Part shown: positions 12,640-23,357 of the stretch, piece after piece
Position numbering within the stretch: position 1 is the stretch's first letter
Layout: each line of letters begins with the position of its first letter
The notes under the pieces: model-generated
Databases searched by the model: none
What the model was told of the DNA's origin: nothing
The model's input: only the letters and a program-made list of their open reading frames with translations
Assembly: GCA_001692895.1 (NCBI GenBank)
Contig: KV748183.1
Span: 1,364,001 to 1,428,000 of the forward strand
Length of the DNA stretch: 64,000 nucleotides
Origin: Cenococcum geophilum 1.58
Taxonomy: Eukaryota > Ascomycota > Dothideomycetes > Gloniales > Gloniaceae
Direction of reading: 5' to 3'
Position numbers and translations under genes: made by a program

Positions 12640-12804
12640 CTAATATCCCAATTAGATAAGTTAATAGCTAATAGTCCTACAAGTTTACTTAGGATACTGT
12701 TTGGATAAGCCTAAATTACTTAATAGTAGGTAAATTAATAGACGTAGAGGGACTGTAAGATAGGATAGATATAGCGTCTAGAGGTTAATAGATTAAATAC
12801 GTAC
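12640..12804 (-). other. Intron in lipase domain of NLR pseudogene
   Basis: On the minus strand the exon ends GGTATTTTAGTAAAGAAG and the intron opens GTACGT. It contains a TTAAC branch-like site and closes ATATTAG. Splicing joins ILVKK to AIIIVYKRSSEYRELL in frame, as in alpha/beta-hydrolases, where the nucleophile elbow is followed by a short helix before the TPHRGS block. Confidence 0.7.
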
Positions 12805-13099
12805 CTTCTTTACTAAAATACCGCCTAGGCTATAGGCGATAAGGATAATCGGTCTATGACGCTCTAATTGCGATTTACGCTCTTCTTTAATTCGGTCAAG
12901 AAGCATTACTACCTCGTCGGTAATATCGGTAACGGCCTTACTAAACGCAGTGCTTAAGTTATAGCCATAGGAGACGACCTAACTGTTTAGTCCAGAATTA
13001 TTGAGTTTTAAAGGCACTAAATCGCGAAGCTAAAGGTTCTTGTTATCTCCGGTCTAAGTATTAAGGTAGTGCCCCCCTAAGCTATAGACTGCTACGATA

Positions 13100-13186
13100 C
13101 TATAGTATAGTTAGATATACGTTCTCTAGTTTACAAACTATATAAGGGCACAGCTTGCTAATAAATATTATTTAATAAGAACTTAC
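13100..13186 (-). other. 5' intron of NLR pseudogene
   Basis: Minus-strand donor GTAAGT after ATAATATAGA, branch site CTAAC, acceptor ACTATAG. Joining gives NNI-D-IVAVYSLGGH in frame, the expected start of the hydrolase fold. Confidence 0.6.
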
Positions 13187-13310
13187 TCTATATTATTTAT
13201 TGTAGCTATATTATCTTTTAGGAGAAAGAGGCTAAGCCGCTTAACCTTAGCTTCTAGGCCATCACTTAACTCCAGCTTCGATTCGCTACTAATCTTCTTT
13301 TTTAACCAAA

Positions 13311-13695
13311 ATTTAATATAGCGAGATATTATCAAGATCCTGACGCCTTTTATGGTATATGAAATCTAATAGATATGTCGTTATATTTCTAGTGCGGAAA
13401 AGCAGCTTTAAGTAGCGACGCTGAGCTAGTAGTGTTAATAAACCCCTCCGCCCGGCATATAATAAGCCTGCGCGCTTTAACTATATTAATAAAACTTATA
13501 AGGAGATAGTTATATACTAAAACGTGTGGGCGAAATTCATTAAAGGACAAATCTATTATAATCCTCGTTGTGGTTATAATAAAGATCAGTAGGAGAGTAA
13601 ATTGCGTAGTAAGGTAGCCTAATATCTAATAAGTTGCGCGCTGCTGCCTATTGCGCGATAACGGGAATTCTATTCGACTATTTGTTAGTAGGATC
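13311..13695. other. Upstream region of NLR pseudogene
   Basis: Likely 5' region of the NLR gene, between its first readable codons and the second TIR element. It is less AT-rich than average, with several GCGC words, and has no clear reading frame. No promoter element could be assigned. Confidence 0.35.
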
Positions 13696-13753
13696 TTGCC
13701 AGCGCTAGTAGGGAGGGCGCCGACCTGCTTAGGCTACCCTCTTATCAAAGTGG

Positions 13754-13920
13754 CGTTTATTTCCTTAGTTAAGCATAGTATTAAGTAATAGATATATAGT
13801 TTTTATAGTTGGCTTCTGAACTAGAGCAAGCATATTAATAGTAGGAAGTATTTAGTTAGCGCTCTATAACGGCCTATACCCTAAATAGTATATAGCTATA
13901 ATAGAATATATATATATATA
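13754..13920 (-). repeat. Inverted right-end segment fused to left TIR
   Basis: Matches the reverse complement of about 7372-7545: TTAAGCATAGTATTAAGTAAT, AGTTGGCTTCTGAACTAGAG, GGCCTATACCCTAAATAGTA and a trailing (AT)n. It shows that copy 2 arose with, or later suffered, an end-swapping rearrangement. Confidence 0.65.
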
Positions 13921-14249
13921 TATATATTAAGGTGGCGTTTCCTAAACATTAGTGCGGTTAAAGCGATAATCCAAGACGTTTACAGAGAGGTTGATAAAAT
14001 TTGGCAGTATTATATAGTACTATATAGGTAGAAACCTCACGGCCGCAGCTAAGCATATAGCTTTAGTATAATTACTATATATAGCTAGTAGCAACCAAGC
14101 GAGATTGGATATACATACCGAATTTAAAATTCTAGAGCGCTTGCTAAAGGGGGTAAAGCTAGTCGTATAATTTACTGTATTAAACTAAAAGTATAATTTA
14201 AGCTTTTGGTTTACCCTGTGTATAAGGGCAGATCTAAGCGAGCTAAGGG

Positions 14250-14405
14250 GAGAAGCCCTAGGGGAACGAAGCTCTAGGGGAACGAAGCCCTAGGGGAATA
14301 AAGCCCTAGGGGAACGAAGCTCTAGGGGAACGAAGCCCTAGGGGAACGAAGCCCTAGGGGAATAAAGCCCTAGGGGAATAAAGCCCTAGGGGAATAATCC
14401 CCTAG
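14250..14405. repeat. 16-bp minisatellite, copy 2
   Basis: Same CCCTAGGGGAACGAAG / AATAAAG unit as at 4227-4443, about 10 copies here against about 13 there, at the matching position of the second element. Confidence 0.9.
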
Positions 14406-15029
14406 GGGAATAGAGCGCTAGGATTTATTTTTGTCCTTAGCTTTTTAGCTTTTAATTAGCCCGTACTTTCCTAGCACTACGTTCCTTTACCAGCATTATA
14501 AGAAACGGCTTAGAAATATAATACTAATTAAACGGATATAGCTTGACGAGTCCCTACTTTTAACGAGTCCCTACTCTTAACAATTCCTTCTTAATATTCT
14601 ATTGCATTTCCCTAGTGTTCTTATTGTTATTAAAATAAAATATAGCTCTTTTATTATGCTATTTGACTTTTATATTACCTAGAGTGTTGCCTTAGGCGTA
14701 TAAAGCCTTATACTTTACCGTGTCTCTAATCTTTTATTCTTTTACTACTATCTATACTATTTATAGTTCCTTTATAGTGATTATACTAGAAAATAAAGGT
14801 AGGAATAGGTAATTAAGATTAGTTTTCTTAGGATTAAAAGCCTCCTAGAAGCCCTAAACCTAAATACAATGCCTATTAAATTTGTCTTTACGTAAAGTTT
14901 ATAAATAGACATAGTGAGAGCTATATTAAGCTTTTTAGTTATAATAATCTATATATATAATTAATACACATCCCTATATACTGCAAAAATCTACGCTAAT
15001 ATTTACCTATTTAGTTTTAGGTATTCTAT

Positions 15030-16455
15030 TAAACCTAGCGAGTTAAATAGCTCCTCCTTTACGAGGGATCTATCTATATCCTTAAGCATATATTTTCTCT
15101 CTAGAATTAGTCCTAAGAGGAGATTAAGAAAGTAAGTTATCTATTAGCTGCATTTATAGAGAAAACCACCACGTTCTTTATCTAAAATATTAATAAGCAA
15201 TTTAAAATCATCCACTGGAAGTCTTTTAATACTATAGGAAGTTAGCCTAGTATAGATTATGCTAGTAGGAAGAAAGCTTACTTGCGGTTATAGATACTAA
15301 AATTACTATTAGTTAGGACTAAAGCAAGGATACTAGTACTAAATTAAGCTGCTAGTATATGCTAGTTGCGTCCCTAACTAAGTTTATTTTTTAGGGTAGT
15401 TAGTTATTTATTATACTTAACTATATACCTTATAAGTTTAGGATACGCTTAGGATAGTATATTATCTAGAGTATAGGAAGTAGCCTAGCCGCAATAACCT
15501 AGTTTTAATATTCGCTCTTTATTCCGCTAATGTCTAGTTTACTAGACTAGTTAAAGCTGGTAATTCTATTCTAGCTATATGCGAGCTTCTACTAATCTAA
15601 TTAGGTGGAATCGCTTTATAATAAACGCTGTAGTAAGTAAGATATCTAATTAATCTAGAGACTCTATATTTGCGGATACTGTGTTACTAAAAAAAAGAAT
15701 AACTGTGCTTATATTCTCCCGAATAGTAAGATAGGAATTCCATAGCTATATAAAAGTATCTTAGCTAATAACCATAAAGAATAAGCGAGTAAGGAGCTAG
15801 AGCCTATTAGAATTATCTAACGAGCTATAGTTAGTAAAGGTTTAATATATCTCTATTAACAGAAATTTGCAGTTATAAATAGGTGGAATCTCCTTTAGAG
15901 TTTATTTTTATAGCCTCTTAACCTTATAAGAGTATTAATTATTAACTTTTCGTTTACTCCAAAGCCGCTTTAATATCGTCCTTCTAGACCTGGTAATTGC
16001 TATATTTGGTGTTTTAGTAGGCTTAGCTCGCTATAGTTGCTTTTTATTTATAGGCGATTGTGCTCCTTCTCTCTAGTATATTTTGCTTTGCAGTTTAGGA
16101 TCACATTTAATAAGAGAAACGTCTTTTATACGTTCTTCTATTACGTTATCCTATCTATAAATATTATCTAACTCTACCTTATCCTGCCCCTCTTTACATA
16201 TCTATATTTAGTCGTCCCGCCTTATATATTAGAGATTATGGTTAATTAATTGTTAAGGCTCTTTATAGTGTTACTTGTCTACTTAAGATAGCGACTATTC
16301 TTTCTCTTCTTTTTAGTTATCCGTATAATTATAGGGTTAACTACTAGGACTTTACTATAATGTCTTTATACTTTAGATTAATGAGTTTATAGCTATAGAG
16401 GGGAACTAGTTTTCCGTATAGAATAAAGGGTGTTAAAGAGAAGGCGCGGGAGACT
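15030..16455 (-). pseudogene. Element-encoded hypothetical protein, copy 2
   Basis: Second copy of the gene at 5060-6480, same frame. It shares several nonsense codons with copy 1 (for example in LS*GRN and LAA*F) but adds private ones: KYNKQ reads KYNK*, and the Trp of GRNW is TAG. Elsewhere copy 2 is the less damaged one (it keeps CDPKLQSK and REGAQSPINKK). Comparing the copies lets individual residues be inferred. The family remains unrecognised. Confidence 0.55.
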
Positions 16456-17094
16456 TTTGGGGGGTCGTGTTAACGCCTTAAAATGGCGTTAAATTACCGT
16501 TATAAGAGGAAAACTGATTAGCAGTACTTGCCTTAGTCTGTTTAGCTAGCTTATCTATAGGTAAAGGGGACAAGCTAGAAGCTAAAAGGAGCTTGCTAGG
16601 ATTAATAAAATCACTATTATAATTCTATAAATCTTTTTTAAATAAGTCTCTAATAGTAATATAGTATATGGCTATAGAATTAATAGCTGTGGAAAGCATA
16701 AGCGCCTAATTATAGATTAGCTAGGAATACTTTAGATTTATATCTAAGAGCCAGTTAAGCTTAAAGCAGACATTATATTAAAGGATTGTAAGTTTCTATA
16801 ATAGCTACATTAGTTATAAAAATTAAACGCGAAGGGGAAGTAAAGAAGGTATACATTTTCTATCTCGGTACTAATAGTATTAATTAGTATGCCTTAAGTC
16901 GGTTTATTATAAGTAAGGGGATTATAGTTTAAAGGCGGACACTGCGCTTATATATATAAGTAGAAGGTAGTAGAATAAAGTTACCTATAGAGACTAACGC
17001 ATAGGTCTTGGCTTATTAACTACCCGAATATTTTAGGTAATAAAAGGCAGATTTAGCCTTATAGGGCAATAGCTTTATTAATAACTATAATTAA

Positions 17095-17185
17095 TAACAA
17101 TTGCTCTACTTTACTTTACTTTACGTACTTACCTACTTTACCTTACTTTATCTACCTCACTTTACTTTACTTACTTTTCTTCTCC
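17095..17185. repeat. TTTACTTTAC microsatellite, left arm
   Basis: Low-complexity array of (C)TTTACTTTAC words with some CTACC and CTCAC variants. The reverse-complement array lies at 18690-18850, so the two flank 17.19-18.69 kb in inverted orientation. Confidence 0.8.
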
Positions 17186-17189
17186 CTAC

Positions 17190-17940
17190 TATTTAAGCCT
17201 TTCTATAGATAGCTCTATAGCTCCTACCCCTGCGCTTATAAACTATACCAGCCTTATTGCCGTGCTTAATAATGGGATTTAGAAGGTTTTAAGCGGATTC
17301 CCCCCCCTAGAAGATCTTGAGGAAAATAGGTTATTAAAGGCAATAGCCGTTGTTAGGGAGGACCCGGATACGATTATTGGTAACAATTACCGTAAAAAAG
17401 CTAGGACGATCCTCATTAAGCTCTTGTTTATTTCCCTTAAAGTCTTCTTTTTATGCACTATTAGCACTACCCTAAATATGCTTAGTAAACTACGCTGAAA
17501 CCTACGCGGCAAATGGGTATGCGCTATAACTATTAATATCTACGCCAATACTGTCTCTAATTGGTGGCGCACTATGGCCAAGCTAGAGGGCCTAGCTTAG
17601 GCGATTAAGCACTACGCCACTTAGCTCCCTGCACCGCTAGACTGGCCAAAGAGCCTAGACTAGGAGACGGAACGCTGCGACGATCTACCCTATAGGGTGA
17701 TGCTGTAGGGAGGAATGTCTTTAATAATGCCCCTATACAACCTGCTAGATTTTTTAAAGGACAAATATATGGACGCACTAGTGTAGATTAACTGCCTATT
17801 TAATAAGTGCTCTCTACCCTTTATTGAGTTTGGACTAGCGGAATAGGGTATAAGGATGGAGTTTGGCCTAGGTATTGTAAAGGTGGTCGTAGAGTATAGC
17901 ATATAGAGGGAGGTTACCTATATTTAGCCAGCGGAATAAA
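17190..17940 (+). pseudogene. Decayed hypothetical protein, unknown family
   Basis: A plus-strand frame of about 250 codons with few stops, most of them TAG where CAG or TGG fits. Features: APTPALINYTSLIAVLNNGI at the front, a charged patch (PPLEDLEENRLLKAIAVV), a hydrophobic segment (LIKLLFISLKVFFLCTIST), KWVCAITINIY, a Trp pair (SNWWRTMAKLEGLA), then IMPLYNLLDFLKDKYMDALV and a C-terminal IEFGLAE and EFGLGIVKVVVEY. No domain is recognised. The gene is closely preceded by a TTTACTTTAC array and followed by a CpG-richer fragment. It is less damaged than its neighbours. Confidence 0.5.
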
Positions 17941-18002
17941 GCTAGTAGTATGTTTTATTATATTAATATAAGATAATATATCGGCCTACCTAGTGTTATA
18001 CA

Positions 18003-18275
18003 CTAGTTGCCAGTGTCTATAATGAGGAGGAAATACTTGTCCTTAAGATGCCGCCCTATCTCCACGTTTTCCGTTTTAACGTTGCTGTATATCTCGCCGC
18101 CTACCCGCACCGCGCCGTTCTCGCTATATACCCTAACCACTACGCCGCAGAGCTTCCGCCCCTACGGCAGGCCCTTTTAAAAAGAGGAAAACCGTCCCGT
18201 TCTAACCTTTTAGTCTCCGAGCATTATAGGGTCGGTGGACGGGAACTAGCGTACCAATTATTGGCGCTTTTGTAA
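18003..18275 (+). pseudogene. GC-richer C-terminal gene fragment
   Basis: An open frame of about 85 codons to a TAA/TAAG end, reading SVYNEEEILVLKMPPYL, then FRFNVAVYLAAYPHRAVLAI, PPLRQALLKRG and VGGRELAYQLLALL. It keeps many CpG sites and shows almost no RIP stops. It may be a 3' exon of the gene at 17190-17940 (a GTAAG lies at its end) or a separate fragment. The family is unknown. Confidence 0.4.
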
Positions 18276-18689
18276 GGGGGAGGGGTGTATAAGGAATAAG
18301 GGTTTAAGATAAGACTTACCTTGTCTTGGATTAGCTGCTAAAGCGCCATATTATCCCGCGCAATATTATTCGCGACTGGCGTCTTTTTGTCTATATTAGG
18401 ACGTAGAAGCGAATCTTATTAACAGAGTCTTAATAGCCGCCGCTGTAGGTCTGTGGCCCCGAAGTGACTTAATTGGTTGGTAGTATTTTATATATAGTGG
18501 TGAACCCCAAAGCGACTACAACCCCGTAAAGATTAGAAGTTTTAGATATAGTTTTACTAGCAAGATAGGCACTTTTTAAGAAGTCCTAACGGAAAGGCAA
18601 CTACTTATATAGCTGCCTATAGTAAACTTTTGCTCTACTAAGTAGGGCGACTTATATACTGGATAGGCGCGATACTAAAGGTATAATCG

Positions 18690-18860
18690 GGTCGGTTAGG
18701 TAAAGTAAAGTAGAGTAAAGTGTAGGAGAAGAAAAGTAGTAGCGTAGGGGGGAGGGGGGGTATGTGCCGTACTGTAGGGGATAGGAGAAGTGAAGTAAAG
18801 TGCGAGTATGTAAAGTAAAGTGAAGTAGAGTAAAAGTAAAGTAAGGTGGGGACCTATATT
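18690..18860. repeat. GTAAAGTAAAGT microsatellite, right arm
   Basis: Array of GTAAAGTAAAGTRGAGTAAAG words interrupted by a G-rich piece (GGGGGGAGGGGGGG near 18746). Inverted relative to 17095-17185. Confidence 0.8.
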
Positions 18861-19293
18861 ATTAATGAATTAGTAACGTCTGGCTTTAGCCTTATACGTT
18901 CCGGCTATAATAATAGGCCAAAAAGCTAGCTAGCGAAGGCCCTAAGGATTTAAAGATCCTTCTCTACTAGGTAGATCCTAAATTATTAAGCTTAGACTTT
19001 ACCTTTTATAGTACTTAGGGTAAGGTATATTTTTGGCATTAGCTTACCTCACTTTAGTAGGAGGTAAGATAACTATAATACGCCGAAGATACCGTATATA
19101 GACGTTCCATATCTTATACCTACTAGAGAAAGTAAGATTAAGTAGTTATAGTCTGGCTGTCTCTACGTTACGGAACCGCTAGGAAGGGGTTCTATAATTA
19201 GCAGTTATATTTAAAAAGGCGCACATTTCCTACGGCATTTTAAAGCTTATATCCCTTATCGGAGTCTGCTATAAGTACTATATCTGTTATTAA

Positions 19294-21193
19294 ATGTCGG
19301 ACCGCGCCTTTGCGTCCCTTATACCCGCAAATGCCCTCGCTAGGCTAGCATTTAGCGACGTCTATAACGCCCTTACGTCTCGGCGCCAGAATAACTAGGT
19401 AGATGGCGCTTAAGCCGCCCTCTACCGTATACTTATCGAGCCTAAGCAGATATATAATAATAAGATAGTTTGCCTTTAACGCGAAATAGAACGTACTAAG
19501 TATAATACTAATAGCGAAGCGAGCAAAACCCTTACGGAGCCAGATACTAATACTAAGGAGTAGCTTTAAAAGCTTAGTATAGTCTAGGTCGGCTATTATT
19601 TACTAGGGCTGTAGTCTCCGCCAGCTATACCGGAGAGGGGATAGGCGGTGGGAAAGGGCTCTTTGGAAAATATGCCTATTGACCTACTTCTTTGCACTAG
19701 GTCTTTTATAAAATTATATAATATTAACCTCTAGAACCCCTATACGCGGTTTAACTTCTTTCCTAAAAGTAAGGGCCTTTATATTATGGGCTACTCTAGG
19801 TCTCCGTCGGTATAGCTAACAGTTAATAGCGACGTAGTTACACGGCGGCCGTATTACTTAAACTAGTATAGTATAAAGATACTGCTTAATAAGCTTAAAT
19901 ACCACTTCTAGTGGACGGAATTCGCTGCTAAAGACAACTTTAAGGAAGTGCGCAGACGCTATATAGCTCGCGCTCTTAGCGGGCCGGTAGCTGCTAATAT
20001 TAATATTAAGATGCCGACCCTACTCCCTAATAAGAGAACGATGGGTAGGTGGATACTAGGAGATGTTCTAGGTGCGGGCAGTTACGGAAGAGTATTCTTC
20101 GCCTTAGATTAGTTAGCCAACGTAGCCGCCATTAAAGTGGTAGAGCGGACTTCCTAAAATTGTTATAGTATAGATAAAGAGATTGAGATACTTTTGGAAG
20201 TGACTAATCTTATATAGAAGTTAGACGATAGTGAGCGAATTCTGCGTATGGTAGAGGTGATCTACTTTAATAGTAAGGAGTTCTCCTCTAAAACGGCCTT
20301 TAATAATATTGTCATTATCCTAAAGCCGATAACGCCCTAGACCTTTAGCGACTTAGTAGGGACTTAGAGCAAGGGGTAAGCCTCTTATATTCTTAAAATC
20401 ATAGTTTAAGAGAACGCAGCTAACGTATAAGCTTGATAGAGGGTATAAGGGCATAATAATAGAGGCGGCGACTGCATTCCGCGCCGCACTATTAGGTGTT
20501 AAAGTTATATATAACGGACGCTAGCTATACCGCGACCTAAAGCCGACTAATATCGGCCTTATTAGTAAGCCGCTTCGTTCCGTTTTACTAGACGTTGGCA
20601 CATCTAGGTATATCTAGGTAGGTGGGTTATTACGGCCTAAGCTAGGCATAGTTAGTATAATTAGCTATCTCGCTCCTAAGCTTAAGCTAGAGGACTACAA
20701 CTACTCTATTAACATTTAGTTTATAGGCATTATCTTATTTAAGCTAATGTATAACTACTACCTATAGAAGTTCTCTATTAACCTATAGCGTAATAGTAAG
20801 GATAATAAGAAGCTGCGCCCTTCCTTCTGGAAGAGTTATTAGAATGCTATTGACAAAATGGCTAGGGATTATAAGAGTGCGTATACGTCGCCGGCCAGAG
20901 GCTATATATATTGTAAGTGTTCTATATTATAGAGCTTTAATAGCTTCTAGTAGCAGACGGGCTGATCTAAACTTGCAGTTGGCGGTCTCTTTATTAAGAT
21001 AGTAAGATACTAGTAGGTAGCGAATAACTATACGCAGCGCCCTAATATTAACGAGGTTCTCTAGTATTTAGCTTAGGGCCTACTACTACCCAAATCTCCG
21101 CAGGCGAAGAGATAACGGTTAGAGTATAGCCTTAAAAATAGGGGAGGTGTAAGTAAGCGTTGTTTAGAAGGCCGCCTGGCTGGCATATTATAG
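19294..21193 (+). pseudogene. Protein kinase pseudogene with N-terminal extension
   Basis: Readable from ATG 19294 (MSDRAFASLIPANALARLAF). About 250 residues of N-terminal extension include FNFFPKSKGLYIMGYSRSPS, which resembles an FHA-like or kinase-linked region. The kinase domain starts at about 20040: glycine loop LGAGSYGRVFFALD, then VAAIKVVER (the AxK lysine) and a KEIEILLEV helix. A probable intron starts near GGGTAAGC (20374). The catalytic loop is LYRDLKPTNIGLI (20535-20570). The magnesium motif reads LLDVGTSR (DVG instead of DFG). The activation-end motif is SYLAPKLK (APE expected; E to K is G to A), then an INIWSIGIILF-type helix. Soluble Ser/Thr kinase by family knowledge; substrate unknown. 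Numerous TAG/TAA stops. Confidence 0.85.
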
Positions 21194-21509
21194 TTATATA
21201 AGAGAGAGACTGGTAGCGCTAGTGTATATACTATATCTAGTGCTTATAGCAATTAAATTCCCATTTCTCTTAACGATGATACCGCTGCCCTATATTCTAT
21301 CGCTTCTAACTATAGTTAGGCCTAGGGTTCGCCACCCCCTTATTATGCCCTATATATTAAATTACGTAATAACGCATTTTCGCCGCGCTTATGCTGACTT
21401 ATAGATTATTTAAAGGCTTACTTTCCTACCTTTCTAACCTCCACCTAAAACAGCCTAACTTATAACGTCCCTATATATAACCATCGCTGGCTATAATATC
21501 GCGGCTAAA

Positions 21510-22272
21510 TAGCCCACCTACTACTACGGCTAGCTAAGATCTGCTTATCGTAAGCCTGCATCCTTTTGATTTAGTTTTATATTGCGGCCTATTAAACTAA
21601 TAGTAGCGTAAACTTATAGGACTGCCTTAACATTGTTGCTACTTAAGGTGCCTACCTTATTTCTTACACGGGTACACCGGTATCCTAAAAAGCCTATAAT
21701 GACTAATTCGCTACCGCACTTAAATAGCACCTTGATGCGGTTATTACTAAATAGATATATAGAAGTATTATATATTATAGCGCCGCTGACGAATAGCCTA
21801 TAGGGTATACGCTATTAGAGGTTAAAGAGAAGTATAAGGCCGAATTAAAGGCGCAGGAAGAGTTTAAGGGGGCTACCTCTAACAATGGCAGCGATAATAA
21901 CAATAATAATAAAAATAAAGGCGGTAATGATATTGACGCTAGAATTGGTTTGGGGAAACTAGTAGTAGTACTAGACCAGCCCTAAAGGCCGCGGAGGCCA
22001 CGCTAAGTAGACTAACTCCTAATACTACCGCTGTCCGCTAAAAGCCCTCTAGCTACACTATATAGGAGGAAGTAGCGGAGGATATCTAGGGAAGATAAAA
22101 AGGAGAAAGAGCGCCCTATTAAGAAGCACGTTAGCTTTACCTAAGAAGTCTTCGCTACTATAGAAGATGCTATGCCTAACGCAGCACGGCAAAAGGACTA
22201 AAAGCGGCGACAAACTCTTAATATAGGTGATAAAGAGGAGGGGGACAAGAAGCGGCCGAGTAAGGTATAAGT
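21510..22272 (+). pseudogene. Decayed hypothetical protein, Asn-rich charged tail
   Basis: One frame runs through Gln-type stops for about 250 codons. The N-terminal third is compact (LAKICLS, IVAT-GAYLISYTGTPVS, YRSIIYYSAADE). The middle has LLEVKEKYKAELKAQEEFKG, then an Asn/Gly low-complexity run (SDNNNNNKNKGGND). The C-terminal third is strongly basic/acidic (REDKKEKERPIKKHVSF, GDKEEGDKKRPSKV). The disordered tail and the position just behind the kinase suggest a co-oriented neighbour. Function unknown. Confidence 0.45.
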
Positions 22273-22339
22273 TACTACTACTTACCCTAGCAGTATATGG
22301 TTGTAGAGATTACAACTATAGCTAAGATAACTAGCTGGT

Positions 22340-22975
22340 TAATGAAAAGGCATTGCTCCTACTATAAGGACTGTTTGCTTGACCCAAGGACTCGAAACCA
22401 AGGCTTGTTTAAACTCTTAGGGCCGAGACTAAAAGTATTTTAGAGTAGTTAGTGCCAGTAAGGTTACGGAGTGTCTTTATAAGAAAGTAAGGAGGGATTT
22501 CCTTAAAGGATACTGTACTTAATATAGGTCTAGTTAAAGGATATAGAGGCCTTTTATATCCTGCTTCTTTTTACCACTTAGCTAATAGGAGAGCTAACGG
22601 TGGGCTCCGCTTTAACTATACCTTAAAAGTCGAGCCGATTTACTAACTTAGGGATACTGGCATAGTATTACGAATGCGCTATAATACGGCTATAATAGGA
22701 ATATAATCCTTCCCCGTCTATACCCTACTTTGCTATACCTTTATAGGAGGGTTACATTAAATAATAAGGGCTAGCATTAACCCCTTTCTTCTAATTATTC
22801 TAAGACGGCGATATAGAGGTAGCTGGTTAAGTGTTGCTTTGCATAGTAATGCCTATCTAGTTACATGGCTTTACTTAAGCCCTATTATATGCCTTAACGC
22901 AACTTCTTGTCGCCTTAACAGCTAACGAGCCTAGCCTAAGGTTAAGATAAGGTAAACAGGTAACTTAGCTTTTAG
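22340..22975 (+). pseudogene. Decayed hypothetical protein
   Basis: A continuous plus frame reads VNEKALLLL, LRAETKSILE, VPVRLRSVFIRK, GGISLKDTVLNIGLVKGYRG, RANGGLRFNYTLKVEPIY and later hydrophobic segments (TLLCYTFIGGLH, INPFLLIILRRRYRGSWLS). It has about 15 RIP-type stops. No family is recognised. It runs straight into the 375-bp dispersed repeat and might belong to the same gene. Confidence 0.4.
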
Positions 22976-23357
22976 ATAGCCCTAATAGTATAGGGTTTAG
23001 AGGCGTTTATATAAAGTTGTAAACTAGAACCGGAAGCTAATAATAACCCCCTAATAACGCCTTACCTAGCAGGAATAGCATTATATAATCTACTTCTAAC
23101 GCCCACCCTTTACGGAGCAGGACACTGCTTAAGCAGTAGACTTATCTTAGCCAGTTAATCTTATATATTCACTCCCTATCTATAGCAAAGAAGCTATTAG
23201 TGCGTTATAGGGTGGTTTAATTGGCATTTTAGCTAAGCCCTTTATAAGCGCTCCGCCTTATACGGGCAGTATAATAACTCCTATTAATCTGCCTTGCGTT
23301 AAGGAAGGATTTATATTTAAGACACTAAGTAGTTAGTACTTAGAGGTATATAGACTT
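22975..23357 (+). repeat. 375-bp dispersed repeat, copy A
   Basis: Direct repeat of about 35705-36090, differing mostly by transitions. Shared blocks: CTTAGCAGGAATAGCATTAT or its variant, AAGCAGTAGACTTATC, TTATATATTGACCCCCTATC or its variant, and GCCCTTTATAAGCGCTCCGC. Copy B keeps a better reading frame (NASLSRNSII, DPLSIVKELLVPAGGLISIL), so the repeat is coding, part of an unrecognised gene or element. Confidence 0.75.

Larger units (their letters stand above)
8298..13310 (-). pseudogene. SesB-like alpha/beta-hydrolase - NACHT - WD40 NLR pseudogene
   Basis: A fungal STAND/NLR gene. N-terminal lipase-like domain (about 13290-12100): AVYSLGGHYLNT, the nucleophile elbow IAYSLGGILVKK (12821-12840), the FLRTPHRS block (12551-12570) and the His region NHRSICKFSDF. 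A linker with EDKDRI follows. The NACHT domain (about 11800-10700) has Walker A HGGLGKGKT (11676-11702), a Walker B region read as YLLVNILNKYDF (expected D-A-L-D-E, changed by G to A), and the ATSRNK-type sensor. Then 12 WD40 repeats (8590-10095) and a short C-terminus ending LGGVSFLQFK before the stop at 8298. Two introns fit (12640-12804; 13100-13186). Many CAA/CAG to TAA/TAG stops. In live homologues such proteins act in non-self recognition and regulated cell death. The start codon is uncertain. Confidence 0.92.
13696..17073 (-). mobile_element. TIR element, rearranged copy 2
   Basis: From 13928 to 17015 this aligns with 3917-7041, with transitions throughout and a few small indels (for example about 12 extra bases near 14015). 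After a 36-base interruption the match resumes for about 20 bases (GATTTAGCCTTATAGGGCAATA) and stops at 17073. The right half of copy 1, including its TIR, is missing. The left end is composite: a TIR fragment (13696-13753), an inverted piece corresponding to 7372-7545 (13754-13920), then a second TIR start (13926). Confidence 0.7.

Noticed and set aside
17690-17902. Minus-strand open frame of 70 codons
   Set aside because: Antisense to the plus-strand hypothetical gene, which has the better protein character and longer frame.
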